From positions 1 through 64,000 of the forward strand of contig PLUB01000010.1 in the NCBI GenBank assembly GCA_003164755.1: 64,000 nt of DNA. Reading direction: 5' to 3'. Source of the DNA: Methanosarcina sp. Its GTDB lineage: Archaea > Halobacteriota > Methanosarcinia > Methanosarcinales > Methanosarcinaceae. Both the position numbers and the translations under genes were made by a program. The notes beneath the pieces were generated by a model that was not told the DNA's origin, searched no databases, and saw only the letters and a list, made by a program, of their open reading frames with translations. This document shows positions 30,290-41,469 of the stretch, piece by piece (the first letter of the stretch is position 1; every line of letters begins with the position of its first letter).

Positions 30290-31237
30290 ACATGATGGAG
30301 ACAGATCTTTGATATATTAATAGAGAATTTAGAGTAACTATCAAACATGTCATCCATTTACTCAGATCCCTTCTGCTGACAACATAAGCTGCTGTGAGGA
30401 TTAAACCGCAACCCGAAGGGTTGAGATGTAGACTGGATTTTTTAGAATAGTAATATCAAAGAAGATTCCGGATACTGGTTCTAAAAGAGCAAGAATGCTA
30501 CTTGTTTGTGCCCTGATTTCTGAGATTCCTCTAAGATAAACAATGGCAGCAAATGTAATAGTGAACCCTAACATCATTAGAATATTAATGTTTTTAAAGA
30601 AAAGGGGAAGAGGGGTGAAAAGTGCAGGAGGAGGCATAATGAGAAGACTTATCCCAGTCATCCAGAATGTCTGAGTTATCCCTTTGTAATCATGTCTTAA
30701 GTAACGGACCGTGATTATAGTTATACCTAATGACAGCCCTGACACTAGGCCAAAAATAAGGCCTTTCTGAAAATTTGACCCTGTATCCACGCTCATCAGA
30801 AATCCCCCCGGATGAGCAATAAGTAACACCCCTGCGGCTGCAAGAAGAAGGGGCAAAAGGCTTTTTCTACTATTTTGTTCCCCAAGGATCGTGGGAGCAA
30901 GCAGATTAACATATACTGGAGCTGTATAAAGCAGAAGAACTGCAACTGAAATCCCACTATATTTGATAGACGAGAAGTAGCATATGCTTGTAATTGAATT
31001 CAGAAGAGCTAGAAGCATTAGGTATCTTCTATTTTTCCTAAGTCTAAGCTGTCTCAGCCCTCTACTTAACAGCAGATAAATAAAAATCATGCCGAAGCCA
31101 AAAAAAAACCTTGAGAAAAGTATGGACTCAATGGACATATCCTGAACTTTATCTAGGAAAACCCCTATTGTACCGTAGATTATACTGCCGATTACAACTT
31201 CGGAATAGGGCTTATAAGAACCTTCTTTTAAAGGCAT
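30290..31237 (-). pseudogene. EamA/DMT-family transporter with C-terminal frameshift
   Basis: Inner-membrane exporter of the drug/metabolite superfamily (two EamA repeats, about ten membrane helices). The likely start is the ATG at 31237 (MPLKEGSYKPYSEVVIG); a longer reading from 31321 adds 28 residues. The first EamA repeat ends with SSIKYSGISVAVLLLYTAPVYVN, the second with SEIRAQTSSILALLEPVSGIFF. After STL near 30420 the frame changes: the open frame gives RVAV and stops, whereas the next frame gives SGCGLILTAAYVVSRRD, the expected end of the second repeat. A single-base slip is therefore inferred. It could be a sequence error. Confidence 0.7.
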
Positions 31238-31377
31238 AGTCGAGGATTTAAAGGACTGCAGATTTATATTTTTTGGCACCTGGAAAAAAGATAGTTGTAA
31301 ATATGGACATTGAAAACACAAATGTTTTTACACAAAAATTCTATAAAAGAATAGAGAAAATAAAATAAAAAACAGTT

Positions 31378-31572
31378 TCAAAAACTACGCCTATCTAGCA
31401 GTATAATAAGTTCAGCTTCAATCAGTTGTTCCAAAAGTTCACTTTCAATATAGTCATACTGTAAAGCGATATTGACTAGCCGTTGATATGTGTCATCATC
31501 TACATAGGCGATGTCCAATCTTTTTAACATATTTGCTATCGCAATTTTTATTTTTTCGCTTTCCAAGTTCAA
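31378..31572 (-). CDS. Small hypothetical protein
   Basis: Sixty-four residues, helical and acidic (IANMLKRLDIAYVDDDTYQRLVNIALQYDYIESELLEQLIEAELIILLDRR). It could be a small regulatory or binding protein, but no family is recognised. It is short but clean. It lies upstream of the DMT gene on the same strand. Confidence 0.4.
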   Translation of the reverse strand: MNLESEKIKIAIANMLKRLDIAYVDDDTYQRLVNIALQYDYIESELLEQLIEAELIILLDRRSF

Positions 31573-31849
31573 ACCAACGCAAAATACATTTAATTGGATT
31601 ATTAATGTCGAGTTTCTGGATTAAAATTCAACCTATTGTGGGTTTATAGAGGATTTATACATTCCATGATTCCTATTTCCGAGCTTCCATTTTATTTTTT
31701 CAGAGTCACTTTCTTTTACTGAAGTGACACCACTGGCTCACCCTACAGCAAGAAAGTTATATTCACTCCATTTTCTCTGTGGCTCTATAAGTTCCCAAAG
31801 TTTCATCCCGCAGCAAGCTATGGGGTACTTGACTAAAATAAAGAAAGTA
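31573..31849. other. Intergenic region
   Basis: No gene is seen between the small ORF and the end of the NfeD gene. Confidence 0.4.
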
Positions 31850-33152
31850 TTAGGTTTTTATCTTTACTAGAAGTACTTCCTTTTCTTTTCCAATTATTTC
31901 AACTTTTTCTTTAACTCCTATTTCTTCCTCAGATCCAGCTTGCCAGTATTCTCCATTATACCGAAAAAACCCTGACTTTCCTGGTTCCAGAGGATCTATT
32001 GTTCGGGCTGTATCACCGACGATTGTTCCTATAACTGGTTTTTCTTTCGGATCTCGGTTACTTTTAAATTGCGAAGACGAGGAAAATCCCGAAGACAATT
32101 GTAGGGACAATAACTGTCAAAATCATAAGCCTCCTGAATTCGGGAGTATAGATGTTTTCATCTCCGATAGGTACAAAGAGTACACTTCCTATTATAAGGC
32201 TGATGAAACCGGCAAACCCGATAATTCCGAAGCCTGGAATCTTAATTTCCAAGGCCAGAAGCCCTACCCCTATAATTATGAGGAAGAGTGCACCCACATT
32301 GATATTAAAACCTGTACCTATCAGCCCAAGCACTATCGCAATGATCCCAAAAACTTCTGCCCCTGATCCAAGACTTGAAATCCCAAAGATGATCCCATAA
32401 AGCCCAATAATTAGGAGAAGAGAAGACAGAATTGGGTTTGAGATTAGCTCCAAGAAAGCAAGAGAAAGAGAAGGTTCATAATTTTCGATGCTGACGCTTT
32501 CAGTTCTGAGAATCTTTCCTTTCACAACCTTCCCGTTGATCTGGGTCAGCAAATCAGAGATAGAGGGAGCTACATATTCTATTACACCTGCTTTTAGTGC
32601 TTCTTGACCGTCAAGATTTTTGTTTTTGGTTATAACTTCTTCTGCAAAGGTCTCATTTCTTACGTGTTTACTGGCGGTTGTAACCGAATATTTGATAAGG
32701 GCATTGATTATCTTTCCGTCTTCTATAGGTTTTGTCCCCTCTACTGATATCTGCACTGGCTGCGCTGAACCCATCACAGTGAAAGGAGCCATTGCAGCAA
32801 TATCAGTTCCCATCAGAATAAAAGTACCAGCTGACCAAGCTTTTCCACCCTCAGGTACATATCCAATAACAGGAACTGTTGTGTTCCTAATTCTCTTTAT
32901 AATTGCCTGTGTTTCTTCCAGCCCTCCCCCAGGTGTGTCAAGGCTAATTACAAGAGCTTCAAAGCCTTCATTTTCAGCTTTCGCTATTGCATTAGCTATG
33001 ACATCATCTGAAGCGGGGGTGATGGCTCCTGAAATTTTAAGCACAAGCACCTTATTGTCAGATCCTGCCCCAGCAACATGAGCAGAGATGACTATAAGAA
33101 TGGAGCATAAGAATAAAACAAAGAATGAACATATAACCCTTCCCATAAGCAT
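31850..33152 (-). pseudogene. nfeD: NfeD membrane serine protease, frameshifted
   Basis: A membrane-bound ClpP-class protease known to work with slipin/stomatin proteins. Residues 1-30 form a signal peptide. The protease domain has ALVISLDTPGGGLEETQAIIKRIRNTTVPVIGYVPEGGKAWSAGTFI (Ser in WSAGT) and the Lys in ITKNKNLDGQEALKAG. Four membrane helices follow (LILSLLLIIGLYGIIFG...). The first frame ends FLVFAI-stop near 32064. The C-terminal OB-fold continues in another frame (FKSNRDPKEKPVIGTIVGDTART...EVLLVKIKT). Adding one base at the ATTTAAAAG site would join them as FAIYKSNRDPK. Adjacent to the broken slipin gene, both appear decayed. Confidence 0.85.
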
Positions 33153-33201
33153 GTTTGTCGGTCCTTTCTTGATCGTTGCTTTCCTTCATACTCTTTCAAC
33201 T

Positions 33202-33981
33202 TTATTGCTCTTTCTTTCTAGAAATAGCCTGAGATAAGGCTGCTATGTTTCCGGTTTCAAGAGCTTGAGACTGAGTAACCACTATCAGATTCTTTTCCCT
33301 AGCAATCTCAGCAAGAGTCTGCAATTCCCTCAGTTTGATCGCTGTAGGTACCCCCTGATAGAAAGCTGCTGCTTCCGACATCTTCTGGCCAGCTTGAGAT
33401 TCTCCTTCTGCAAGGATTATTCTTGAAAGCTTTTCTCTCTCGGCTTCAGCTTGTTTGGCAATTGCTCTTTTCATTGTATCTGGCAAGGATACATCCCTAA
33501 TTGTAACCCCTGTAACCATAATTCCCCAAGGGTCGGTGTACGCGTCTAGAAGTTCCTGAATTCGCGTGTTGATACTTTCTCTCTCCGAAAGCAGCCCATC
33601 AAGTTCCATCTGACCTAGCACGTCCCTAAGTGTTGCCTGTGAAAGGGCATATGTTGCGAACTTATAATTCTCAACTTGAGTTATAGCGGCTCCCGGCTCA
33701 ACTACCTTGTAATAAACAACGGCATCGACATCAACCGTAACGTTGTCCCGCATGATTACTGCCTGTTAAGGAATATCAACTGTAACAACTCAAATGTCTA
33801 GTTTAATAACTTTATCGACACGTTGGATAATCAGGAAAATGCCAGGTCCTTTTACTCCACTAAGACGACCTAGCCTGAAAATAACTACCCTCTCATATTC
33901 ATTAACCATTTTAATAGATTGAGAGAGTATTAAAAATACAACTATTAATGCGGGAAATAAAGAGGCACTGAAATCAACCAT
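33202..33981 (-). pseudogene. Slipin/stomatin-like SPFH protein with two stop codons
   Basis: Partner of NfeD in membrane proteostasis. The N-terminal anchor and start of the SPFH domain (FPALIVVFLILSQSIKMVNEYERVVIFRLGRLSGVKGPGIFLIIQRVDKVIKLDI) are followed by an in-frame TGA (33790-33792). Eight codons later there is an in-frame TAA (33766-33768), within what should read VVTVDIP-K-QAVIMRDNVTVDVDAV. The SPFH domain then runs intact to AISRKKEQ, including YALSQATLRDVLGQMELDGLLSERESIN. TGA and TAA are not pyrrolysine codons, so no recoding is expected. Two independent nonsense changes suggest true loss of the gene. Confidence 0.85.
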
Positions 33982-34014
33982 AATCTACAACCTCCAGTTT
34001 CACAACCTCTAGTT

Positions 34015-34503
34015 TCATAATACTTGTACGAGATTTAACAATACATTTTCAGTAGTTTCTTTCCTTACAACAAGAACTGCTATTTTTGAGTGTTTGACCA
34101 CTTTTTCTGCTACGCTTCCGATAAGGAATCTCTTAATTGCGGATTTTCCGTGTGAACCCATAACGATAAGATCAATATCGTTTTTTTCTGCAAAGTCAAT
34201 AATCTCAACCGCAGGGCTTCCTTCTAGAATAATTGATTTGACCTCAACATTTGAGGCTCGACCAACGTTTTCGACATAAGCTGTTGCTTCCTGACCTTCT
34301 TGCCAGAGGTGTTCTTTCATTGCTTTTTCCCATTCTGCGTTTATATATGGAGTTATCGAATAGCCCCCCTGTACAATCACATGTATAGCATACATCTGTG
34401 CTTCGCTTAGCTTTGCAATTTCAATTGCAGAATCAACTGCTTTTCGTACTAGTTCCGAGCCGTCGGTTGCAATCATTATCTTCTTGTAAACAGTACTTCT
34501 CAT
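34015..34503 (-). CDS. Universal stress protein (UspA family)
   Basis: Cytoplasmic ATP-binding stress protein. The 162 residues start MRSTVYKKIMIATDGSELVRKAVDSAIEIAK, the UspA N-terminal strand with the ATDGS motif. The nucleotide-binding pattern G-x2-G-x9-G-S is seen in GSHGKSAIKRFLIGSVAEKV, followed by VVKHSKIAVLVVR. The gene is directly upstream of the slipin/NfeD pair on the same strand, so it may once have belonged to that unit. The specific target is unknown. Confidence 0.88.
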   Translation of the reverse strand: MRSTVYKKIMIATDGSELVRKAVDSAIEIAKLSEAQMYAIHVIVQGGYSITPYINAEWEKAMKEHLWQEGQEATAYVENVGRASNVEVKSIILEGSPAVEIIDFAEKNDIDLIVMGSHGKSAIKRFLIGSVAEKVVKHSKIAVLVVRKETTENVLLNLVQVL

Positions 34504-34794
34504 ACATGATTCCCCTTTTTTTTATTGTTTCGTTCTTTTCTCAATAAATTTAAATTTCAAGGTATACATACACATTGGCTAATTCGTCACGGGTTAAAGA
34601 CCATCCTTATTTATCAAGGTCGTCTGTTTTTTCTAGGACAGATTTGTTAATCCTAAGGTTATAATCGTTCCTACTAGAAGTTCTATGAAGTCTTCGGGGA
34701 TAGACCCTCAGAAACAGGGGTGTAAAAACTCGGGAGATTTTGTTGAGAAAATAAAAGGCTTATGGTAGGTTTGATGATTTTCAAAATATTAAAA
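34504..34794. other. Intergenic region
   Basis: It contains the uspA promoter and structured-looking GC-rich pieces (GGGGATAGACCCTCAGAAACAGG near 34698) that could belong to an eroded element end. No gene is seen. Confidence 0.35.
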
Positions 34795-35130
34795 TTATTG
34801 AAAAGGAGGAAGATTCTGAAATACTAGAAATGGAAACGGAAAAAGATCACATCCATCTACTCGTTAAGAGCGAGCCAAAAGTCAGCATTCTTGCGATCAT
34901 TTTAAAACTGAAACAAGAGACAACAATTAAGTATGGAAAACTCAAAAAGAGGATTGGAAAAAAATACTATTGGAAAGAAATCCACTATGGATTGATGGAT
35001 ACTTCGTATCTTTTATCGGCAACATTAGCAGAGAAGCAGCCAAGAATAACATACTGAGCCAGGGTTGAAGTTGAAGCTTACATTCACTGGCCTAAGACCC
35101 AGTGGTTTTACACTTTGTCCTATTAAACCT
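34795..35130 (+). pseudogene. TnpA (IS200-type) 3' fragment, second copy
   Basis: The reading METEKDHIHLLVKSEPKVSILAIILKLKQETTIKYGKLKKRIGKKYYWKEI contains the HIH histidine pair of Y1 transposases and a better-kept version of the segment at 27115-27420. It starts mid-protein and is missing the N-terminal third. The same terminal segment (CATTCACTGG, AGACC, CAGTGGTTTTA) follows, with a hairpin-forming CACTGG/CCAGTG pair, as in the first copy. Confidence 0.75.
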
Positions 35131-35560
35131 TGTGAGTCCTCATCATCCACGTCACATAAAAAGCAGCTAATTCTATGTTACCTTCCAGAAGTAGCAAATA
35201 ATAAAAAAGTTGTTCCCAATCATCAGGTACTTCCTATATCAAGACGTGGAGTTGAAAGATCTCTTCATAGGTAGAGCTAATTTCAAGAGAATGGATTTGA
35301 GCTTCAAAAACGGATGCTTAACCCATTACTATGCAATCTTACCCCTGTTTATAGACAGAGGAGATGAAGTAACCCGAACATGAACATTATGGAGGCTAGT
35401 GAAGTCTTCTGGATAATGCTATTTATAGTGAGCCTCAAGAAGCATTATTCTGCCAGTTTAACCTTTACACCTGTAATGTGGGAATGAGAGTCGACTATCC
35501 CAGCATGACCATCGTACCCAAGGAATTAATAACAATTGCCATTTTTAATTAGGTATATGA
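35131..35560. other. Spacer with possible protein relics
   Basis: On the minus strand a short open stretch reads EISSTYEEIFQLHVLI then EVPDDWEQLFYYLLLLEGNIELAAFY with one stop between. It looks like former protein, but no family can be named. No intact gene is seen. Confidence 0.3.
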
Positions 35561-35689
35561 AGAGCTTTTACAGCTATTCTGTACTTAATAAATATATACA
35601 TGATTTTCCCTTTTATTTCGTTGAAGAGATCAAGGATGTATCCATTCTTGATTGCAGTTGTTCTTGTCATTCATTTAACCTTTCTTTTC

Positions 35690-37070
35690 GCGAGCTTGAT
35701 AGCATTAACTGTGCAGATAAGGGCACATGCTCCATCTGCTCCACATAAGTCCTGATTTAAGATCGAAATTCTCCCGTTCTTAACCTCAATAAGGGATTTT
35801 ACGTCCATGTCATTCAAATACTCTGCAGCAAGTTCAATGTTATTGAGAGAATTTACCGGACAAACGATTACACAGTTTCCCCAGCTTAAGCATGCAATTT
35901 CATCCTTTTCCAGACAAGTGCAAAGAAGAGCCTTCGGAACAGGAACTTCGAGTATCTTTTTATCTAGGGAACCTTTTATCTATACAGCCAACCGAATTGC
36001 AGTTCTTCTGACATCAATGACGTGCAAGGGCAGGCGACTTCGAAGGCTTCGTTGTAAATACAAGCATCTGAGCGGTGAGTGATCTTTTCGACTCTTTCCC
36101 ATATATGGCCTTTTTGTTATAAAGAGCAGGGGGGACAGACTTTTACACAAGAAAAGCACGTCTAACATACATTATCAGCTCAAATTAAGTCTCCTTCAAA
36201 GGACTTTTCCACGGAAATTGCATTCATTGGGCACAATGCAGCACATCAGCCACAGTGAGCGCAGCACACCGAATCAATGAGGGTTTATCCAATAGCTTCA
36301 GGCTTCCGTCCTTTGAAATATCCCGAATCACCTCAATACATGCTCTTGGGCAGATATCTCACAACGTCCGTAGTGGATACAGTTTTCATTCGACATCATC
36401 TGTTTCATGGCTTCGAAGTATAGACATCATTGAGGGTTTTTCCTTCTTGCCTCAACTCGAGAGCACCAGTGGGACAAACTCTCGCACAAATTCCACAGAT
36501 AAGTCAGTCTTCAACCATTATTTCCAAAAAATCCATGCCGTGCAACCCTCTTACTATAGTTCCCACGGATCCTACTGAAAGGTTACCTTTGGAACATTCC
36601 CGTACGCAGATCCCGCAGCAATGCATTTTTTGAGCTTATAGATCAGCTGTCTATCTTTTTTCCGGAAAAAATAGCAATCGTTTATCTTCTTTCATTTTGC
36701 TTACATCTCAATGCTATTCTTGAATGCGCTGCACAGCAGCTGATTATTATTCTGAATGAACATTTCATCGCAATTTTCACAGCAATGAATCTACTTTTTC
36801 TTCCGAACATGGACTTCGATGTCCACAAGCTTTCAGAAATACACTTTATCTCCTGCGCCAGAAGGATTTGAAAGAACATCTTCATGATGGAGTTTTCCAG
36901 TGTCCAGATAACAAGAATGGAATTTGGAAAATATTTTGTCTTTTCAGGGTTGAGATAGTTCAGAAAACAGTTATGCCAAAAAGTCCGTCCGGAATCCTTT
37001 TGGTCGTGTTCCCAAAGATCCTGGTCTGCAACCCATTGTTTTTGACGGCAGCTCAGGCAAGTATCTGAAA
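35690..37070 (-). pseudogene. Polyferredoxin (methanogen FwdF/FmdF-like), heavily decayed
   Basis: Iron-sulfur electron-transfer protein with repeated [4Fe-4S] motifs, now in ruins. On the minus strand four or five blocks survive in order. They are GICVRECSKGNLSVGSVGTI (36600), LICGICARVCPTGALE (36500), CPRACIEVIRDISKDGSLKLLDKPS (36350) and ACLSWGNCVIVCPVNSLNNIELAAEYL (35880). The last is LCGADGACALICTVNAIKLAKRK (35740), each with CxxCxxC..CP spacing partly lost. Stops and frameshifts separate them. The upper part to about 37070 is weaker. In methanogens such proteins serve formylmethanofuran dehydrogenases or hydrogenases, but the exact type cannot be fixed. Confidence 0.65.
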
Positions 37071-37860
37071 TGAGTCAGAAATGCAACTGAGTATTCCGCA
37101 AGTCACATATATACACTCTACTTCCAGATATAGAAAACCTTCATTGTAATATTGAGCATCTACATTCGATTAGTGCTCCAGAATTAAGAAAAACATGGCC
37201 ATAGACTACCTTTTTAATATGTGAAAGCAGCTCAGGATCCTTTGCCTGTTATAAAATTGATTTCATTTGTTGTGATCCTAAATCTGAGTTTTTATACAAT
37301 GTACACACATCCATGAATTTAATCGTTATGGCTTTTCCAACATGACATGGATAATATTGAAGCCAGAATATGAGATATAAGAAAGAAGTGTTAATTCGAT
37401 ATCAAATTATGCTGGACAACAATAACTGAGAGGGAAATAAATCGTGTCAGTGAGTTGGTGATCAAATTGAAAAAACTGTCACATAAGATATATTCGAACA
37501 ACTTTGAAAATAAATTGTATGTTTACGATTTTCAATAATTTAACCCACAAATAGAAATGTACTATGATTTAATTTTACTTTTGACAGAAAATTAGCCAAA
37601 TTTATAGAGCTAGGTCGACAAATTTAGGTCTTCAGTAATAGATACCTACGGTAGAACCAACAAAATAAGATAAAAGAATTTGAAACTAGTTTCATTTGTG
37701 TATATATATTGGACTAAGCATATTCATTTGAACGAAGGCGAGTTTATTACTTTGATAAGTATAATAAATAGACATATAATTATCGATTAAAGATGACTAC
37801 TCTTAAGCAAAAAAGATAACAGTAGATATCTTATTTTGAAAATATATATAGGAACTCAAG

Positions 37861-37918
37861 CGGTTGAACTGCAAAATTAATAGCATTAAATATTTAATTG
37901 TCTTAAAATTAAACTTGA
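37861..37918. repeat. Dispersed repeat D, copy 1
   Basis: CGGTTGAACTGCAAAATTAA followed by TAGCATTAAATATTTAATTG is repeated with changes at 58935-58995 (CAGTTAAACTGTGAAATCAA, TAGTATTAAACCTTTAATTG). Confidence 0.45.
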
Positions 37919-38881
37919 CCATAAAAAATATTGTATTTGATTCTGGACTTCAAGTGCTTAAGTCCCAATTATTTTTTAGAATTTTACTTTCTACAGCTAT
38001 CCTTCCAATTTTTATAATATGTTTTACGATTGTTTTTTTCTGAAACTTCCTGCTTATTCAAAAGTTGTTTTTGAAAATATCTTACACTTTCGATCTTTAT
38101 CTTCATTGAAAGTTCCTAAAATTCTATTCCCAGGAGCTTCAGTTGAGAGAATAATTGCAAATTTCTAACCAAATTTCCAAAAACGGTAGATGTATTATTT
38201 TTTTCCCAAATGTTGTCAATTACTCACGGGCATGATCCCAATTTTTAAGGGCTAAAATTACATAATCTCTATTGAAACGTCATTCCTATTTTTCACAGGA
38301 TCTATGAGAAGAGTAAAATGAAAAAAGACATATAATCCATTTTAATCTGGTTATTGTAGAACCCTATATTCTGAGGAGGTACACCAATGTAGAGTTTTTT
38401 TGACTATTTGCACACTATTAATCAGTGAAAGTTAGATTCATTTTTAAGCTACTGCCATACTGAGAAAATAGATGGTATTCTTCTGCACATCTGCAAAAAG
38501 GGAGTAGAATATATGTATGATACTTAGGTACCAAATCCATTGTATAGGACGAGTTATCTGACTATAACTATAGATAAAAGTATTAATCAAATGCTTATCA
38601 TATCCAAGTAAGAGGTGGCGACACTATATCTGACCAGGGTGCCAAAAATAAACTCATTTTCAAAGAAACGATGATTTAAGGTTCTATGGAAACAGAAAGA
38701 TTTGAGAGTACATGTACCCTCCGACCTAAAAGAGAGGGATTCATAACCCTCCACACTATAGAAGCACTACAAAACTCGATTAGTTATTTAAATTACAAGA
38801 TTCAAGAAAACAAGTTTTAATTTCCTTGATGAGTTCATTTTAAAAGCTTATTCACAAAATAACTTTCCCCTATTAGGAGGA

Positions 38882-38927
38882 AAGTGTCTGGCTAGGTAAG
38901 AACTTCGATACGAATTGCCAGACACTT
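38882..38927. other. Hairpin-forming inverted repeat
   Basis: AAGTGTCTGGC and GCCAGACACTT pair perfectly around a 24-nt loop. It has no T-rich tail of terminator type and no neighbouring gene. Confidence 0.6.
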
Positions 38928-39967
38928 ATGAATTCACTCCCAAACTCGCTCTTTTGGGCTGTCATTACCTTGAAGTTCGTGAGTTCTTTAAAAATTGTAA
39001 GAATCTGATAGCATTTTTAGACTTACTCCCAAGATTCAAACCGAAACTATAGATATTTACTCACGAAGTTACAGTTTTTAAAAATGTCTAACTATTTATT
39101 GAGATTAGAATATAATCATAGATTAGACAAACTGTAAGGACAAAAGTGAACCAATTAAATGATCCTTCAGGTTATGCCAGTCCTTGACACATTTTAAAGT
39201 TTTTAGTACAGATTGTACACTGTTTTAGCATATATATATACAGAGTTGTGAATCAGTATTATCTATTCTTGATTATTTGTCACTTTTTAACTTGATAATA
39301 AAAAAGTTCAATTTGAATAAAAAGATTAAGTACCTTTAGACCCATTTTATTCTTAGTTGAACAATACAATGTACATTGGATATAAAATCCAATCTTTTCA
39401 TCAAAAATCAATTTAAAGCCTTTAAAATTTATAAAAATTATATCTGAGGTATATTTCCCACATTATAACTAAACGAAATAGAGAAAGATACATTTTTTTG
39501 TTCCATCTCAGCATTGTAGTTATTCGATTTTTCATACAATATTTAATATTTTTTCCATTACCATGCAATATATCAAATTCGACATAAAAAACTCGATCAA
39601 AAATTGAAAAAAATAAAGATCAAATAGCAGAGAACAATATATAAAATAGAATCAAAAAACTAATAAAAAATTTGTTGACTATAGAGAATTACGATAAATA
39701 CTTAATTCCCATGATTTATTTTGGGAGGATCTAATTACATATGAAATAACTTAAATATTTATTGTAATTACTACTAATAAGATGCCGTTTATGTCTAAGA
39801 ATGTGATGAACGATATAGCAAAAACCCAAGAATGCCGACCAATTAATTTATTGTACGCCGAATAGTATGAATATAATATATTTTGGGATGAGATTTATCA
39901 ATAAATTACCAAAAAATAACACTAAATAGAAAGATTTAATATTTAGTAGTACTTACCAATATTATAA

Positions 39968-40052
39968 AGAGGATTTAAATAAACTTCCATATTTCGTAGT
40001 ATGCTTATAAATGGTATACAAGCTAGTTGTGAAAATAAAAGCTTATCAAAAC
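39968..40052. repeat. Family-A palindromic element, degenerate copy 7
   Basis: The left arm is GAGGATTTAAATAAACTTCC, the right arm GAAAATAAAAGCTTATCAAAA. It retains the ATGCTTATAAATGGTATACA-like centre. Confidence 0.4.
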
Positions 40053-40222
40053 ATGCTATATTAAAGCAATAAGTGAAGTTCCTAGATTTTGGAAAACTTT
40101 TCTTGATAAAAAAGAAATTTTCTAAATTTTAGAATGGGAGCATGAGTAAATCCGAATTTTTTAGCATTAATAATGAATCGTAGTATAAAGGACCAGAAAA
40201 TCGGATCTTGTAGGGTGAAAAT

Positions 40223-41332
40223 GTGCTGATCAGAAAAAATATATCCCTCGATGATAAGTACCTTAAAAAATTACAGCCCCTTCTGGATACCAATGATGGA
40301 AACCTGAGCGCGGCAGTCAGGGATACTATTGAAGTCGCTGATACAGCTCTGACATATCACAAAAGTATCGACGAAGCAATCAAATTTCTAAAGGAAAATC
40401 CTGCAAGAGAAGAATTAAATGATACAATACAGAATGGAGAAAATGTCGTCATAAATAAAACTATACTAGAATGCCTGTTCAAATACATAAAAGGGCGACT
40501 TATGAGTGAAGAGCTTGTTAATGAGCTAATTAACCCATTCGAAATTCAAGATATGAAACAGCTTGAAGAGTACCTGAATAGGATTTTTAGAAGTTACCAA
40601 TGGGCAATCAGGACTTCGATAAAATGTGAGGATATTCATAACCCAGAATCTGCGCTAGTAATTTTTTCCAATGCTACAGTAAATAGTCGTGATTTTTTTG
40701 CTCAGCTTGTGGCTCACTTTTTAGCCAGGTGGAAACAACTTGATGTTGAGAATATATTCAGGAGAGCAAACTCGACCCAGATTTCTTTCAAAAAAAATTC
40801 ATCTATATCTCCTAACGAGACTATGCCAGGGATCCGAAAACATTTTGGATACCTTGACATTATATGTAAGGAACTTGATGAAAATACAGATTTTTGGACC
40901 CAGGTTATGTATACTTATAATTGTGAAAAATATAATCTAGTGACTCTACACAGGAGTCAATTAGAAGTTTTTGCAACTGGAGATATCCCAAACCCGACAA
41001 AAATTCTTGAACGCATGTGCAAACAGTCAGTAAGTGATATGACTCTTCCTGATTTGTTGATTCAATTTAAAAGGATGTACCTAGCAACTCAACTTGTAAA
41101 AAATATAGAAATTTGCCTTGAACCTGAGAGAGAGTCCGTGACGATCTTCCATGACTTCAAAAATGAAAAGTTTATCCGTAACCTTGTTGAATATTTTTCG
41201 AATATATTTCGGGAAAACGGCACGTCTTTTGAGACTTCTTCGTACTCAAGCATGATCGAATTTAGATTTAATACGAATTCTAAGCTTTACATTCCAAACT
41301 CATATATCATGGAAGAACAAGAAGATACATGA
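40223..41332 (+). CDS. Hypothetical protein with ribbon-helix-helix-like N-terminus
   Basis: A 369-residue protein starting GTG at 40223. The start (MLIRKNISLDDKYLKKLQPLLDTNDGNLSAAVRDTIEVADTAL) has the look of a ribbon-helix-helix DNA-binding module: a short strand, then two helices with the LSAAVRDTI turn. The rest is a large alpha/beta domain without a family I recognise, with conserved-looking QWAIRTSIKCEDI and SRDFFAQLVAHFLARW. It is the only intact gene in a long sparse tract and is convergent with rtcB. If the N-terminus is truly RHH, the protein may act as a regulator with a sensing domain; this is inference. Confidence 0.6.
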   Translation: MLIRKNISLDDKYLKKLQPLLDTNDGNLSAAVRDTIEVADTALTYHKSIDEAIKFLKENPAREELNDTIQNGENVVINKTILECLFKYIKGRLMSEELVNELINPFEIQDMKQLEEYLNRIFRSYQWAIRTSIKCEDIHNPESALVIFSNATVNSRDFFAQLVAHFLARWKQLDVENIFRRANSTQISFKKNSSISPNETMPGIRKHFGYLDIICKELDENTDFWTQVMYTYNCEKYNLVTLHRSQLEVFATGDIPNPTKILERMCKQSVSDMTLPDLLIQFKRMYLATQLVKNIEICLEPERESVTIFHDFKNEKFIRNLVEYFSNIFRENGTSFETSSYSSMIEFRFNTNSKLYIPNSYIMEEQEDT

Positions 41333-41469
41333 TATACTGAGAAAAATGAAAACAGCTTACATGATCATATGCCAAAAATTGGAAGAAAAATTAGGCTTAA
41401 AAAAATTCTCCTGCAGATCAAAGCTTTCACCCAATACTGATTTAGTATTCATCTCGAATTTTTTAGCGT

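Larger units (their letters stand above)
37071..40222. other. Three-kilobase gene desert
   Basis: No ORF on either strand has a credible start and family. Structured items are repeat D copy 1 at 37861-37918, an 11-bp inverted repeat at 38882-38927 and a degenerate family-A element at 39968-40052. The base composition is strongly AT-rich. It may be remnants of several eroded elements. Confidence 0.5.

Noticed and set aside
33766-33792. Pyrrolysine or selenocysteine recoding in slipin
   Set aside because: The stops are TGA and TAA, neither of which is the pyrrolysine codon. There is no selenocysteine element in view, and two different stops so close fit decay.
35807-36633. Plus-strand ORFs over the polyferredoxin relic
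   Set aside because: They are antisense to clear Cys-rich minus-strand blocks and resemble no protein family.
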